The notes: a model not told the origin generated them from the letters alone. DNA of 11,354 nucleotides from Casp-actino8 sp044358015 (GCA_044358015.1 JBIKOO010000053.1:1-11354); one strand, 5' to 3'; shown: positions 1 to 6,518, counted from the first letter of the stretch. Translations and numbers: made by a program.

Positions 1-1
1 A

Positions 2-667
2 TCACCACTTATCCCAGTGGATGATGGTTTCAGCGTCGGGACGAATAGCCGCTTTGAAATCAGTTCCCTTGGTGAATGCCAAAGGTGACAAACACACCTG
101 TTGCACAGTGTCGAACGGAATTCCCAAGATGTCAGCAACTTGCTGTTCCATCATGAGGTGCACAGTGGTCCATGCGGTTCCCATGCCACGGGCACGGGCA
201 GCCAACATGAAGCTCCACATGGCGGGCAAAATGTTTGCCATCACCGATGAAGCCATCATGCCAAGACCGCCAGCGGCTTCGGTACGTCCACCGACGTTGC
301 ACGGGATCACCAAAACGGGAGCATCACCCATGTGGTCGCCGAGGTAATCAGCAGAGTCGGCTGAACGCTGCTGCTGTTGATTCAGCACAGTGTCACCCTT
401 GTCGATGGTACGGATGTAGACGCCGTCCATGGCCTGATACTGCGAGAAACACTCGCGGTAAACAGCACCGATGGCCTTGCGCTTGGCTTCGTCCTTCACG
501 ATGATGAATTGCATCGTCATGCTGTTTGAACCCGAGGGCGACTGCATGGCCAATGACACGCACTCGCGGATCAATTCGTCTGGGACCGGCTTGTCAAAAT
601 CGAGGCGCTTACGTACGGCGCGGGTTGTTGAGAGGAGTTCATCTGGGTTCAAGGGTAAAAGTGCCAC
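2..667 (-). CDS. Nitroreductase family protein (FMN-dependent oxidoreductase)
   Basis: Predicted cytoplasmic flavoprotein of about 221 residues, the usual length of single-domain nitroreductases, which reduce nitro or quinone-like substrates with NAD(P)H through FMN. The N-terminal region (residues 11-30) has the family's Arg-rich FMN-phosphate contact, RAVRKR, followed by a Pro-containing segment. The middle has SPSGSNSM (43-50). The C-terminal half has the GMGTAW motif (161-166), typical of the second FMN-binding segment. The reading frame is open up to position 904, but that would run far into the divergent thioesterase gene. I chose GTG at 667 because homology begins at about LNPDELL and a TANNNT hexamer (TAGCGT) lies 7 nt upstream, fitting a leaderless start. 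ATG at 718 is the alternative and would add 17 residues. The gene is complete, with TGA at 2-4. The physiological substrate cannot be told from sequence. Confidence 0.9.
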   Translation of the reverse strand: MALLPLNPDELLSTTRAVRKRLDFDKPVPDELIRECVSLAMQSPSGSNSMTMQFIIVKDEAKRKAIGAVYRECFSQYQAMDGVYIRTIDKGDTVLNQQQQRSADSADYLGDHMGDAPVLVIPCNVGGRTEAAGGLGMMASSVMANILPAMWSFMLAARARGMGTAWTTVHLMMEQQVADILGIPFDTVQQVCLSPLAFTKGTDFKAAIRPDAETIIHWDKW

Positions 668-674
668 GGACGAG

Positions 675-680
675 ACGCTA
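675..680 (-). promoter_or_regulatory. Putative -10 element of the nitroreductase gene (leaderless)
   Basis: On the minus strand TAGCGT is followed by 7 nt and then the GTG at 667. This matches the TANNNT-N6/7-start layout of leaderless actinobacterial genes. No convincing -35 box or Shine-Dalgarno sequence is seen. Confidence 0.4.
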
Positions 681-691
681 GCCAAGAACCA

Positions 692-715
692 CGTGTGAAA
701 CACGCTCTTGCGTGT
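692..715. promoter_or_regulatory. Overlapping inverted repeats between divergent genes
   Basis: CGTGT (692-696), ACACGC (700-705) and GCGTGT (710-715) form two alternative palindromes sharing the central arm: CGTGT-N3-ACACG and ACACGC-N4-GCGTGT. They lie in the divergent promoter region of the nitroreductase and thioesterase genes. They could be an operator for a dimeric regulator, but no regulator gene is adjacent and the arms are short. Confidence 0.3.
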
Positions 716-721
716 CATGAT
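716..721 (+). promoter_or_regulatory. Weak -10-like hexamer upstream of the TesB-type thioesterase
   Basis: CATGAT lies 6 nt before the GTG at 728. It matches TATAAT at four of six positions but lacks the leading T. The spacing is right for a leaderless start; the match alone is weak. Confidence 0.2.
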
Positions 722-727
722 GTAAGG

Positions 728-1582
728 GTGTTTGAAGCCCTTGACGACCTGATCTCCCTTCTTGACCTTGAAGCCATTGAGGTCAACATGTTCCGTGGCC
801 GTTCGCCCCAGGAAAATCGCCAGCGTGTCTTTGGCGGTCAAGTCGCCGGTCAGGCTCTCGTTGCCGCCTCCCGCACGATTGACGACCGCGACCGTCGGGT
901 GCACTCACTTCATGCCTACTTCTTGCGTCCAGGCGACCCCACTGCGCCCATTCTGTACGACGTCGACCGCATCCGCGATGGCAAGAGCTTCTCGACTCGC
1001 CGCGTCGTCGCCATTCAGCACGGCCAAGCCATCTTCAACTTGCAGGCCAGCTTCCATGCACCCGAAGAGGGCTTGTCACATCAGGTTCCAATGCCCGATG
1101 TGCCCGAGGCGGAAAGTCTCCCCGATTTCAAAACCCGTATGGCACCTCATAAGCATCTGCTCGGCGAATGGTACGACCGACCCCGCCCCATTGATATTCG
1201 CTACGTCGACGGCGACCCCATGTCGCGTTCACGCACACCAACAGTGCAACAAAAAGTTTGGTTACGCGCCGATGGCACGTTGCCCGACGACCCCACATTG
1301 CATGCATGCATCGTCACCTACGCCAGTGACATGACGTTGCTCGATACAACTGTTTTGCCACACGGCCTCAACTGGACCGACAGCGGATTGCAAATGGCCA
1401 GCCTTGACCACGCGATGTGGTTCCATCGTCCATTCCGCGCCGATGAATGGTTGTTGTACGACCAGATGACACCGACCACTTCTGGTGCACGCGGTTTGGC
1501 AACGGGATCAATTTTCACGCACGATGGTCACCTCGCGATCACCGTAGTTCAAGAGGGTCTCATTCGTCGCGAGCGTTCATAA
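728..1582 (+). CDS. tesB: Acyl-CoA thioesterase II (TesB family)
   Basis: Hydrolyses acyl-CoA to free fatty acid and CoA in the cytoplasm. The 284-residue product aligns along its whole length with E. coli TesB (286 residues) and has the double hotdog fold. Visible family landmarks are MFRG (21-24), VFGGQVAGQAL (34-44), HAYFLRPGD (62-70), YASD (198-201), LDHAMWFHRPF (226-236) and VVQEGL (273-278). Asp201 and Gln275 match the E. coli catalytic Asp204 and Gln278; the catalytic Thr228 position is Ser225, a conservative change. GTG at 728 is preferred over GTG at 695 because the E. coli protein begins at the same point of the alignment. There is no Shine-Dalgarno sequence. The stop codon shares one base with the start of the next gene (TAATG), so the two are probably co-transcribed and translationally coupled. 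Confidence 0.93.
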   Translation: MFEALDDLISLLDLEAIEVNMFRGRSPQENRQRVFGGQVAGQALVAASRTIDDRDRRVHSLHAYFLRPGDPTAPILYDVDRIRDGKSFSTRRVVAIQHGQAIFNLQASFHAPEEGLSHQVPMPDVPEAESLPDFKTRMAPHKHLLGEWYDRPRPIDIRYVDGDPMSRSRTPTVQQKVWLRADGTLPDDPTLHACIVTYASDMTLLDTTVLPHGLNWTDSGLQMASLDHAMWFHRPFRADEWLLYDQMTPTTSGARGLATGSIFTHDGHLAITVVQEGLIRRERS

Positions 1583-2772
1583 TGAAAATGGCGCAAGCCC
1601 GCCTCGGCATATTGGCTGCATTGGCCGCAGTTTCATTCGTTGCTTGTGCCTCTGAAACGGAAATTCTTGTCAGTACCACTGCTGCGGAAACGACCACTTC
1701 GACAACCACTGCGAGTGAAGTCACCAACACATCAACAACAATTGCCGCAGAGCCAAGTTTTTCTGCGACTCTTGGCGAGCCAATGACCGATTACATAGAT
1801 CCTGTCGACATCGCAGTTCGTCAAACCGCAACATTGCAGTCGTACATCGCCGAACGCTCTGGCGAAATCTTTGAACTTGCAACTGATGGCGTGAAGGGTC
1901 AGCAAGTACTCGACATCAGTGATCTCACCGTTGCCCAAGGCGAACAAGGTCTACTCGGTCTGGCATTCGCTCCTGACGGATCAAGTGCTTACGTCAACTA
2001 CACCAACCTTGCCGGCGACACCGTGATCGCTTCGTTCACGATCAATACTGATGGCACCTTTGATGAGTCGTCGCAAAACATCATCACCACGATCAAACAG
2101 CCATACCCCAATCACAATGGTGGCGACATCATGGTTGATGCAGACGGAGCTATATACGTATTCATGGGTGACGGTGGTTTCGCCAACGACCCCGAACGCC
2201 ACGCTCTCGATGTCACTTCACCACTCGGGAAGATTTGGAAACTCTCTCCAGTTGATCCTCAATGGATTGGCGAAGCCTGGGCCGTTGGTTTGCGTAACCC
2301 ATGGCGGGCGTCGCTTGACCCAGTCACCAACGATTTATGGATTGCCGACGTCGGTCAAGATCGTTGGGAAGAAATCAATGTTGTGCCGTTTGATCAACTT
2401 CAAGGCGTGAGCTTTGGTTGGAGTGCGTTCGAAGGCACTCACGAATTCAACGCCGATCAACAAGCACTGCACGAAACCTTCAGCGCAGTCGAACCTGTTC
2501 ATGAATACGAACACGTTGACAACAACTGTTCAATTTCTGGCGGAGTGGTGTATCGCGGCTCACAAGTTCCTGTTACCGGAACCTGGTACATCTTTTCTGA
2601 CTACTGCTCGGGCAAAGTGCAGGCGTTGTGTGTCGACGAGCAGCGTCAGAACTGCGGAATAGTTGACCTCGGATCTGTCGAAAGATCAGTTGGGGTCGTG
2701 GCCGATGCTCAAGGTGAAGTGTGGGTCTTATCGCAGAACGGCCTCATCGTGCCGATCGTTGCTGGTGGCTAA
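1582..2772 (+). CDS. PQQ-type glucose/sorbosone dehydrogenase-like lipoprotein
   Basis: Exported six-bladed beta-propeller of the GSDH family (soluble aldose sugar dehydrogenase, Hedgehog-interacting-protein-like fold), 396 residues. Residues 1-22 form a lipoprotein signal peptide ending in FVAC, with Cys22 as the likely lipid-anchored residue; the Phe at -3 is slightly off consensus. A Thr/Ser-rich linker (about 26-55) is followed by the propeller (about 75-390). Family motifs include GEQGLLGLAF (120-129), NHNGGD (177-182, with the candidate catalytic His178), MGDGG (195-199), GLRNPWR (236-242, with Arg238 like the active-site Arg of sugar dehydrogenases), ADVGQDRWEEIN (255-266) and SGGVVYRGS (319-327). 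Four cysteines (316, 342, 350, 358) could form disulfides outside the membrane. The frame is open upstream to 1447, but that part overlaps tesB; ATG at 1582 makes a TAATG junction and is followed at once by the signal peptide. The substrate is unknown and PQQ use is inferred from the family. Confidence 0.88.
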   Translation: MKMAQARLGILAALAAVSFVACASETEILVSTTAAETTTSTTTASEVTNTSTTIAAEPSFSATLGEPMTDYIDPVDIAVRQTATLQSYIAERSGEIFELATDGVKGQQVLDISDLTVAQGEQGLLGLAFAPDGSSAYVNYTNLAGDTVIASFTINTDGTFDESSQNIITTIKQPYPNHNGGDIMVDADGAIYVFMGDGGFANDPERHALDVTSPLGKIWKLSPVDPQWIGEAWAVGLRNPWRASLDPVTNDLWIADVGQDRWEEINVVPFDQLQGVSFGWSAFEGTHEFNADQQALHETFSAVEPVHEYEHVDNNCSISGGVVYRGSQVPVTGTWYIFSDYCSGKVQALCVDEQRQNCGIVDLGSVERSVGVVADAQGEVWVLSQNGLIVPIVAGG

Positions 2773-2787
2773 AAATCTTTGTTTAGC
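2768..2787. terminator. Weak inverted repeat across two convergent stop codons
   Basis: GCTAAA (2768-2773) and TTTAGC (2782-2787) flank an 8-nt loop and contain the TAA stops of both converging genes. The stem is only 6 bp and AU-rich. Part of the symmetry is forced by both genes ending in GC-TAA, so a terminator role is tentative. Confidence 0.2.
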
Positions 2788-3787
2788 GACGCTGGCCCAT
2801 GAACATACGCTTCAAGGCGTCATAGTTCTCAATACAGTGCCCAGCACCAAGCACAACTGCTTCGAGCGGCATCTGCGACATGCGCACCGGCACTTGAGTT
2901 TCACGTTCAATACGTTCGGCGAGTCCGCGCAGCAATCCGCCACCGCCAACTAGATACATGCCACGTGTCAAGAAGTCTTGTGCGAGTTCAGCCGGTGCTT
3001 TTGCCAAGCAACGAACCACTGACTGCACGATTTGTGAAACGACGTCATCAATGGCGTAACGAATTTCTTCAGGCGTCAGAACAACCGTCTTCGGTAGTCC
3101 CATCATCAAGTCGCGTCCACTGACTTCGGCTTCAACTTCGTCCGGTGTCTGCGCAGCCGAGCCAATGGCAACCTTGATTTCTTCGGCAGTGCGCTCACCG
3201 ATCGCAATACCGTGTTCACGGCGCACATAGTTCTGAATCGCATTGTCAATGTCGAAGCTTCCGACTCGGACAGCTTCAAGGGCGACAATACCCCCCAAAC
3301 TAATGACCGCAGTTTCACTGGTACCGCCGCCGATATCGATCACCATATTGCCCACTGGCTCGTCAATAGGCAGCTGAGCACCAATCGCAGCGGCCATTGG
3401 TTGTTCAATCAATTGAGCATCGGCAGCGCCGGCTCGACGAGCAGCGTCAGTCACGGCGCGGCGTTCAACTTCGGTAATTGCCGACGGCACGCAGATAACA
3501 ACTTTGGGACGAGTGAAACGGCTGACTCCGACTCGTTGCAATAGCAAACGAATCATGCGCTCGGTGACATCAAAGTCGGTGATGGCACCACCGCGGAGTG
3601 GACGGACCGCAACGATGTATCCAGGAGTTCGGCCAATCATGTGCCACGCTTCGTGACCGGTTGCCAATACTTCGCCGGTTTGACGATTCAGTGCGATCAC
3701 TGAAGGTTCGTTTAGCACAATGCCGCGACCCTTCATGTACACCAAAGTGTTTGCAGTACCTAAGTCAATTGCCAGGTCACGCGCCAT
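2783..3787 (-). CDS. MreB-like actin-family rod-shape protein, catalytic Glu replaced by Gln
   Basis: Bacterial actin homologue of 334 residues, the full family length, expected to form membrane-bound filaments that organise wall synthesis. Motifs in order: phosphate-1 loop IDLGTANT (7-14), VVICVPSAITEVERRAV (96-112), IEQPMAAAIGA (127-137), phosphate-2 loop DIGGGTSE (151-158), AIGERTAEEIK (195-205) and the adenosine motif GGGGLLRGL (281-289). In most MreB proteins the third motif reads IEEP, and its second Glu (Glu131 in Thermotoga) positions the attacking water; here it is Gln129 (codon CAA). Hydrolysis may therefore be slow or absent while nucleotide binding is kept. mreC, mreD and other wall genes are not adjacent, so this may be a second MreB/Mbl-type paralogue. 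The ATG start has a good Shine-Dalgarno sequence and overlaps the upstream gene by 11 nt. Identity is very secure; the functional consequence is inferred. Confidence 0.96.
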   Translation of the reverse strand: MARDLAIDLGTANTLVYMKGRGIVLNEPSVIALNRQTGEVLATGHEAWHMIGRTPGYIVAVRPLRGGAITDFDVTERMIRLLLQRVGVSRFTRPKVVICVPSAITEVERRAVTDAARRAGAADAQLIEQPMAAAIGAQLPIDEPVGNMVIDIGGGTSETAVISLGGIVALEAVRVGSFDIDNAIQNYVRREHGIAIGERTAEEIKVAIGSAAQTPDEVEAEVSGRDLMMGLPKTVVLTPEEIRYAIDDVVSQIVQSVVRCLAKAPAELAQDFLTRGMYLVGGGGLLRGLAERIERETQVPVRMSQMPLEAVVLGAGHCIENYDALKRMFMGQRR

Positions 3788-4004
3788 CGTCTAGTTCCTC
3801 ATTTTCTTGGATTGGCAACGGTTCCACGGACTTCTTGTCAGGATAATTTTCGACCGTGTGGCGCCGTGCCTCGGGAGACAACGCATTTAAATGACGCTGA
3901 AATTCGGCGACGCTGTCATTACTTGATGGAGTTCGCCGACTCGTTGCGAGTGCAGCAAAGACAACGACGCAAATCACGACAACGCCGAGCAACACGTAAA
4001 CCAT
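3777..4004 (-). CDS. Small single-pass membrane protein, unknown function
   Basis: A 75-residue protein that I do not recognise as a named family. Residues 2-20 form a strongly hydrophobic segment with almost no leader, so it probably inserts as an N-terminal anchor. A Ser/Arg-rich stretch (22-30) is followed by a soluble, charged tail containing a probable short helix (SVAEFQRHLNALSPEARR, 31-48) and an acidic C-terminus. I believe it is a real gene because its ATG shares one base with the moaE stop (TAATG), its end overlaps the mreB-like start by 11 nt, and the protein composition is sensible. Lying between moaE and an MreB homologue, it may act with the latter at the membrane, but that is context only. 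Confidence 0.7.
   Translation of the reverse strand: MVYVLLGVVVICVVVFAALATSRRTPSSNDSVAEFQRHLNALSPEARRHTVENYPDKKSVEPLPIQENEELDDGA
3795..3800 (-). promoter_or_regulatory. Ribosome binding site of the mreB-like gene
   Basis: On the minus strand GAGGAA sits 7 nt upstream of the ATG at 3787, inside the end of the preceding small gene. It is the best Shine-Dalgarno sequence seen in the window and confirms this start. Confidence 0.7.
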
Positions 4005-4507
4005 TAGTGGCCAGCCCCTTCGGGGGAGTGAACCTGCGCTGCATCAATGGGGGCCGTGGCACCTGTGCCCCAGTCACTTCCGCCATCCCAAGTCTCATGT
4101 TTCCAAATGGGGGCCGACGACTTCAGCGCATCAATGGCAAATCGTGCGGCTTCAAATGCTTCGGGACGGTGGGCAGCCGAGACGACGGCAATTACCGAGG
4201 AGTCGCCCAGTTCAATACGTCCGACCCGATGCACCAAGGCGAAGCGGCCGATTTCGCTCCAGCGTTGACGCGCTTCGACGGCAATTGAACGAAATCTCGG
4301 GATGACTTCTTCGGCGTAGGCTTCATACTCTAGAAACTCAACGCCAGTGCGAAGTTGGTCGCCCTCAACAGCGTGATCACGCACTGTGCCCGAGAATACG
4401 ACGACAGCTCCACAATCGGGACGCACTGCCCAGTCATATAACTCACCGACCGACAATGGTTCATCGGTGATCGCGAACCAATCGTCAGCAGTCTTCTCAA
4501 CGAGCAC
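4004..4507 (-). CDS. moaE: Molybdopterin synthase catalytic subunit MoaE
   Basis: Large subunit of molybdopterin synthase. It binds cyclic pyranopterin monophosphate and, with thiocarboxylated MoaD, inserts the dithiolene sulfurs to make molybdopterin. Numbering from the GTG at 4507 (167 residues), landmarks are GAVVVFSGTVRDH (33-45, with Arg43 matching E. coli Arg39), LEYEAY (59-64), HRVGRIELGDSSV (93-105), SAAHRPEAFEA (110-120) and LKSSAPIWKHE (128-138, with Lys129 and Lys136 matching the active-site Lys119 and Lys126). A short Gly/Ala-rich tail follows. The frame is also open to ATG at 4534. I prefer 4507 because TACGCT lies 6 nt upstream, as at other gene starts here, and because homology begins just after it. 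It heads the operon moaE, small membrane protein, mreB-like. No moaD or other cofactor gene is in the window, so partners must be encoded elsewhere. Confidence 0.95.
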   Translation of the reverse strand: MLVEKTADDWFAITDEPLSVGELYDWAVRPDCGAVVVFSGTVRDHAVEGDQLRTGVEFLEYEAYAEEVIPRFRSIAVEARQRWSEIGRFALVHRVGRIELGDSSVIAVVSAAHRPEAFEAARFAIDALKSSAPIWKHETWDGGSDWGTGATAPIDAAQVHSPEGAGH

Positions 4508-4513
4508 ATCATG

Positions 4514-4519
4514 AGCGTA
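4514..4519 (-). promoter_or_regulatory. Putative -10 element of moaE (leaderless)
   Basis: On the minus strand TACGCT is followed by 6 nt and GTG at 4507. If the longer ATG start at 4534 is used instead, this hexamer is coding sequence and the call is wrong. Confidence 0.35.
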
Positions 4520-4574
4520 GCGGTTACTGGTCATTGGAACGCTCGACCGCGTCCCACTGGTGCCTAATCTTCAC

Positions 4575-4580
4575 TAACCT
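4575..4580 (+). promoter_or_regulatory. Putative -10 element of the trypsin-fold gene
   Basis: TAACCT lies 9 nt before the GTG at 4590, implying a leader of at most a few bases. TAATCT at 4565-4570 is a second candidate. No clear -35 box is seen. Confidence 0.3.
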
Positions 4581-4589
4581 TGCCTGCTT

Positions 4590-5444
4590 GTGGCAGTGAA
4601 TGACGACTTCGGACCTAACGCCGGTGACTCATACCCCGATGCCGACTACACCCCGGCTCCGCAACCTCCCCACGAACGCCTATGGCGCCACCCTTCAGAG
4701 GTCGGCTTCGCGGCAGTCGCACTTGAGGCTTTGAGGCCTATCGATATCGGTCGGCGCGGTCGGGGGCTCGTCGGCTTTTCGTGCATCGCCGGCGCCGTAC
4801 TGATTTCAGGATTGCTCCTCATTTTGATCCCTCGAGCTGGTCGCCAAAATACTTCTGATGTCGTGGCCCTCACCAATGCCAACCTCCAAGTGGCAGCAGT
4901 TGATAGCGACTTAGAAACAACTGAAGCAATGGGAATCATTCTTTTCAACAATCAAGTTCTTGTTACCACAACTGCCGCACTCGGTGAACTTGAAACAGTG
5001 GCAGTAGAACTGCCCGATCGTTCGATCAGTTCTGCAAATTTGGTACATATCTTTCCTGATAACGGGATTGCGGTTCTCCAAATTGAAAAGCCGATTGACC
5101 CACTCGCATTTTTGCGCACACTCACGCGTACAAGCGGAATCAAATACAGCAAGGGTTTCACATCTGGACAAACCGTTACTGTCTTACTCGAAAATCCAAA
5201 ACGTTTCGTCATTAACGAAGTATCGCAACAAGCGATGATTACTTTGCGAACGAGCGACAACAGCGACTTTGACATTTACTCGTTTGCCGAAGGCGCACCG
5301 GTTGTAGATCAAAGCGGTCGACTCGTTGGGCTATGTACTCATAGCGAATCCGAACTCGGATTCATACCGATCACGAGTATTGAACAGCAGATCAGTGCAC
5401 TCACCGCCGACGGCGATATTTTCTCACTGCAACCAGTGCCGTAA
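4590..5444 (+). CDS. Membrane-anchored trypsin/HtrA-fold protein with no catalytic triad
   Basis: Protein of 284 residues. The N-terminal cytosolic part is acidic and Pro-rich and carries ERLWRHPSE (29-37), a motif I recall from actinobacterial membrane-anchored trypsin-like proteins. One membrane helix (about 58-80) leads to an extracytoplasmic domain (about 90-275) with the outline of an S1C/HtrA protease domain. By eye alignment, the His segment (usually TNxHVV) reads TTTAAL (126-131), the Asp segment (usually TDLAVLK) reads NGIAVLQ (158-164), and the Ser segment (usually GNSGGPVVD) reads FAEGAPVVD (232-240). The three catalytic positions would thus be Ala129, Gly159 and Glu234. It is probably a binding or sensor pseudoprotease; the fold assignment rests on these flanking motifs. 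There is no PDZ domain. GTG at 4590 is followed by a second GTG at 4596, so the start is uncertain by two codons. The 3' end overlaps the converging SDR gene by 44 bp. Confidence 0.75.
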   Translation: MAVNDDFGPNAGDSYPDADYTPAPQPPHERLWRHPSEVGFAAVALEALRPIDIGRRGRGLVGFSCIAGAVLISGLLLILIPRAGRQNTSDVVALTNANLQVAAVDSDLETTEAMGIILFNNQVLVTTTAALGELETVAVELPDRSISSANLVHIFPDNGIAVLQIEKPIDPLAFLRTLTRTSGIKYSKGFTSGQTVTVLLENPKRFVINEVSQQAMITLRTSDNSDFDIYSFAEGAPVVDQSGRLVGLCTHSESELGFIPITSIEQQISALTADGDIFSLQPVP

Positions 5445-6465
5445 TCATCGCGATCAATATCGCGGTCGCCATTGCACCTAAAGCAATTTCTTGCTTACGT
5501 TTTGGGGTCAACATTGTCCACCATTTGGCATCAGTTCCCTCAACAAAAGCTTGCTCGTTCGTCACGGACGGTGTCCAACCTTCGGAACGAAGTCGGCCAT
5601 TAGAAACAAGCCACGTTGACCGCACATACGGGCGTAGCCCCGGTGGAATTGGTCCGCGTTGGAAACGCCAACGAATGTCACTCACGATTTCGCTCATTCG
5701 ATCAGGTAGTCGTAAACGTGGAGCCATACCCCATAACGAACGCACACGAGCACTGTGCACAAACCCATCAGGCGCAACGTTGTAAACACCATCTAGTTTT
5801 TTGCGGGTTGCTAGAAAAACCGCCTGAGCAAGATCATCAAGGTGCAAGAACTGAGCTGGCACATCATCTTCACCTAGTCGCCCGCCCATGCCTGCTGCAA
5901 GGGCCCGTACCAAACTTGATGCACCATCGGCTGCCATCGCAGGCACCGGTCGGAGAACTGTTGCGCTGCGATCGTCACCCGACTCACGCCAATCATCAAC
6001 AAGTTGTTCAACAGTTGCCAATTGACGCGCAAAGGCAAAACCGAAATCGGGACGAAGCGCTGTGTCTTCCGTGAGCGGAACGGGATTGTTTGGCCACGCA
6101 CCATAAACCATTGCTGACGACAACAACACAATGTGTTTGGCACCCTGCACCGTTGCAGCTTGTAGTAATTCGGGAGTTCCGATAACAGCACTCCGCCGAC
6201 GTTCGACAAGGGCGTCATGGTCCCCAGGTGCGAGATGGATGAACACATCAAGAGGTTCAGCAATGACATCGGTACTCTGGTTGATCTCGCGTACGTCAAA
6301 CCCACCATCAATTTTCAGACGTTCAATCACCCTTTTACCGAGAGGCCATTGCCCGCCACTCACAACGACTTTCACCAGATTTGTCGCTAAAACGCCATCA
6401 GCCAAACCGGCGTGCCCCGGTTCATCGGGCCCCAGTTCATCGGGAGCAGTCACTGACATTGTCAC
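5401..6465 (-). CDS. Membrane-anchored SDR/NAD-dependent epimerase-like protein, atypical
   Basis: Extended short-chain dehydrogenase-like protein of 354 residues. The Rossmann fold starts near residue 31, but the nucleotide loop is VSGGQWPLG (35-43), with Trp where TGGxGxxG has its middle Gly. HIVLLSSAMVYG (111-122) matches the usual Ser-containing strand. The later YxxxK helix reads FARQLATVEQL (145-155), so Tyr becomes Phe and Lys becomes Leu, and normal redox chemistry is unlikely. LRPVPAMAAD (171-180), FLHLDDLAQAVFLA (206-219) and GVYNVAPDG (226-234) match later epimerase motifs. A C-terminal helix (about 327-347) followed by KYRRRR anchors the protein with its catalytic-fold domain in the cytoplasm. 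GTG at 6465 lies 7 nt after TAATGT, supporting a leaderless start; ATG at 6459 is possible. It may be a scaffold or a sensor of a nucleotide or sugar ligand; the substrate is unknown. Confidence 0.85.
   Translation of the reverse strand: MTMSVTAPDELGPDEPGHAGLADGVLATNLVKVVVSGGQWPLGKRVIERLKIDGGFDVREINQSTDVIAEPLDVFIHLAPGDHDALVERRRSAVIGTPELLQAATVQGAKHIVLLSSAMVYGAWPNNPVPLTEDTALRPDFGFAFARQLATVEQLVDDWRESGDDRSATVLRPVPAMAADGASSLVRALAAGMGGRLGEDDVPAQFLHLDDLAQAVFLATRKKLDGVYNVAPDGFVHSARVRSLWGMAPRLRLPDRMSEIVSDIRWRFQRGPIPPGLRPYVRSTWLVSNGRLRSEGWTPSVTNEQAFVEGTDAKWWTMLTPKRKQEIALGAMATAILIAMITALVAVRKYRRRR
5447..5466 (+). terminator. Hairpin just after the trypsin-fold gene
   Basis: ATCGCGAT, CAAT loop and ATCGCGGT form an 8-bp stem with one G-U pair, starting 2 nt after the stop codon at 5444. 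There is no U-tract. The wobble pair favours plus-strand RNA, because the same site on the minus strand has an A-C mismatch. It lies inside the coding region for the membrane helix of the converging SDR gene. Confidence 0.35.
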
Positions 6466-6472
6466 ACCCGCG

Positions 6473-6478
6473 ACATTA
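6473..6478 (-). promoter_or_regulatory. Putative -10 element of the SDR gene (leaderless)
   Basis: On the minus strand TAATGT is followed by 7 nt and GTG at 6465. The same hexamer with 6-nt spacing and the same GTGAC start context occurs at the MFS gene. Confidence 0.5.
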
Positions 6479-6518
6479 CAGCGATATGCGGCGCTGTATA
6501 AACCTCACCAATTAGTTC

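Noticed and set aside
668..904. N-terminal extension of the nitroreductase frame to position 904
   Set aside because: It would place 79 extra residues antisense to the conserved start of the thioesterase and has no family similarity; start at 667 fits homology and the promoter hexamer.
762..1334. 190-codon frame overlapping tesB on the same strand
   Set aside because: Out-of-frame shadow; the tesB frame is conserved end to end with E. coli TesB.
1447..1581. Upstream extension of the dehydrogenase-like lipoprotein frame
   Set aside because: This part lies within the conserved C-terminus of tesB in another frame and would bury the signal peptide; ATG at 1582 is the natural start.
3212..3544. 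110-codon plus-strand frame opposite the mreB-like gene
   Set aside because: It is fully antisense to a strongly conserved gene, Ser/Asp-rich in a way typical of frame shadows, and has no start signal.
4015..4026. CCCC-TTCG-GGGG on the plus strand as a terminator hairpin
   Set aside because: No plus-strand gene ends here; the region is coding on the minus strand. Kept only as a possible coupling hairpin in the minus-strand mRNA.
5616..6074. 152-codon plus-strand frame opposite the SDR gene
   Set aside because: Shadow of the conserved SDR frame; product is His/Gln/Pro-rich without recognisable domain.
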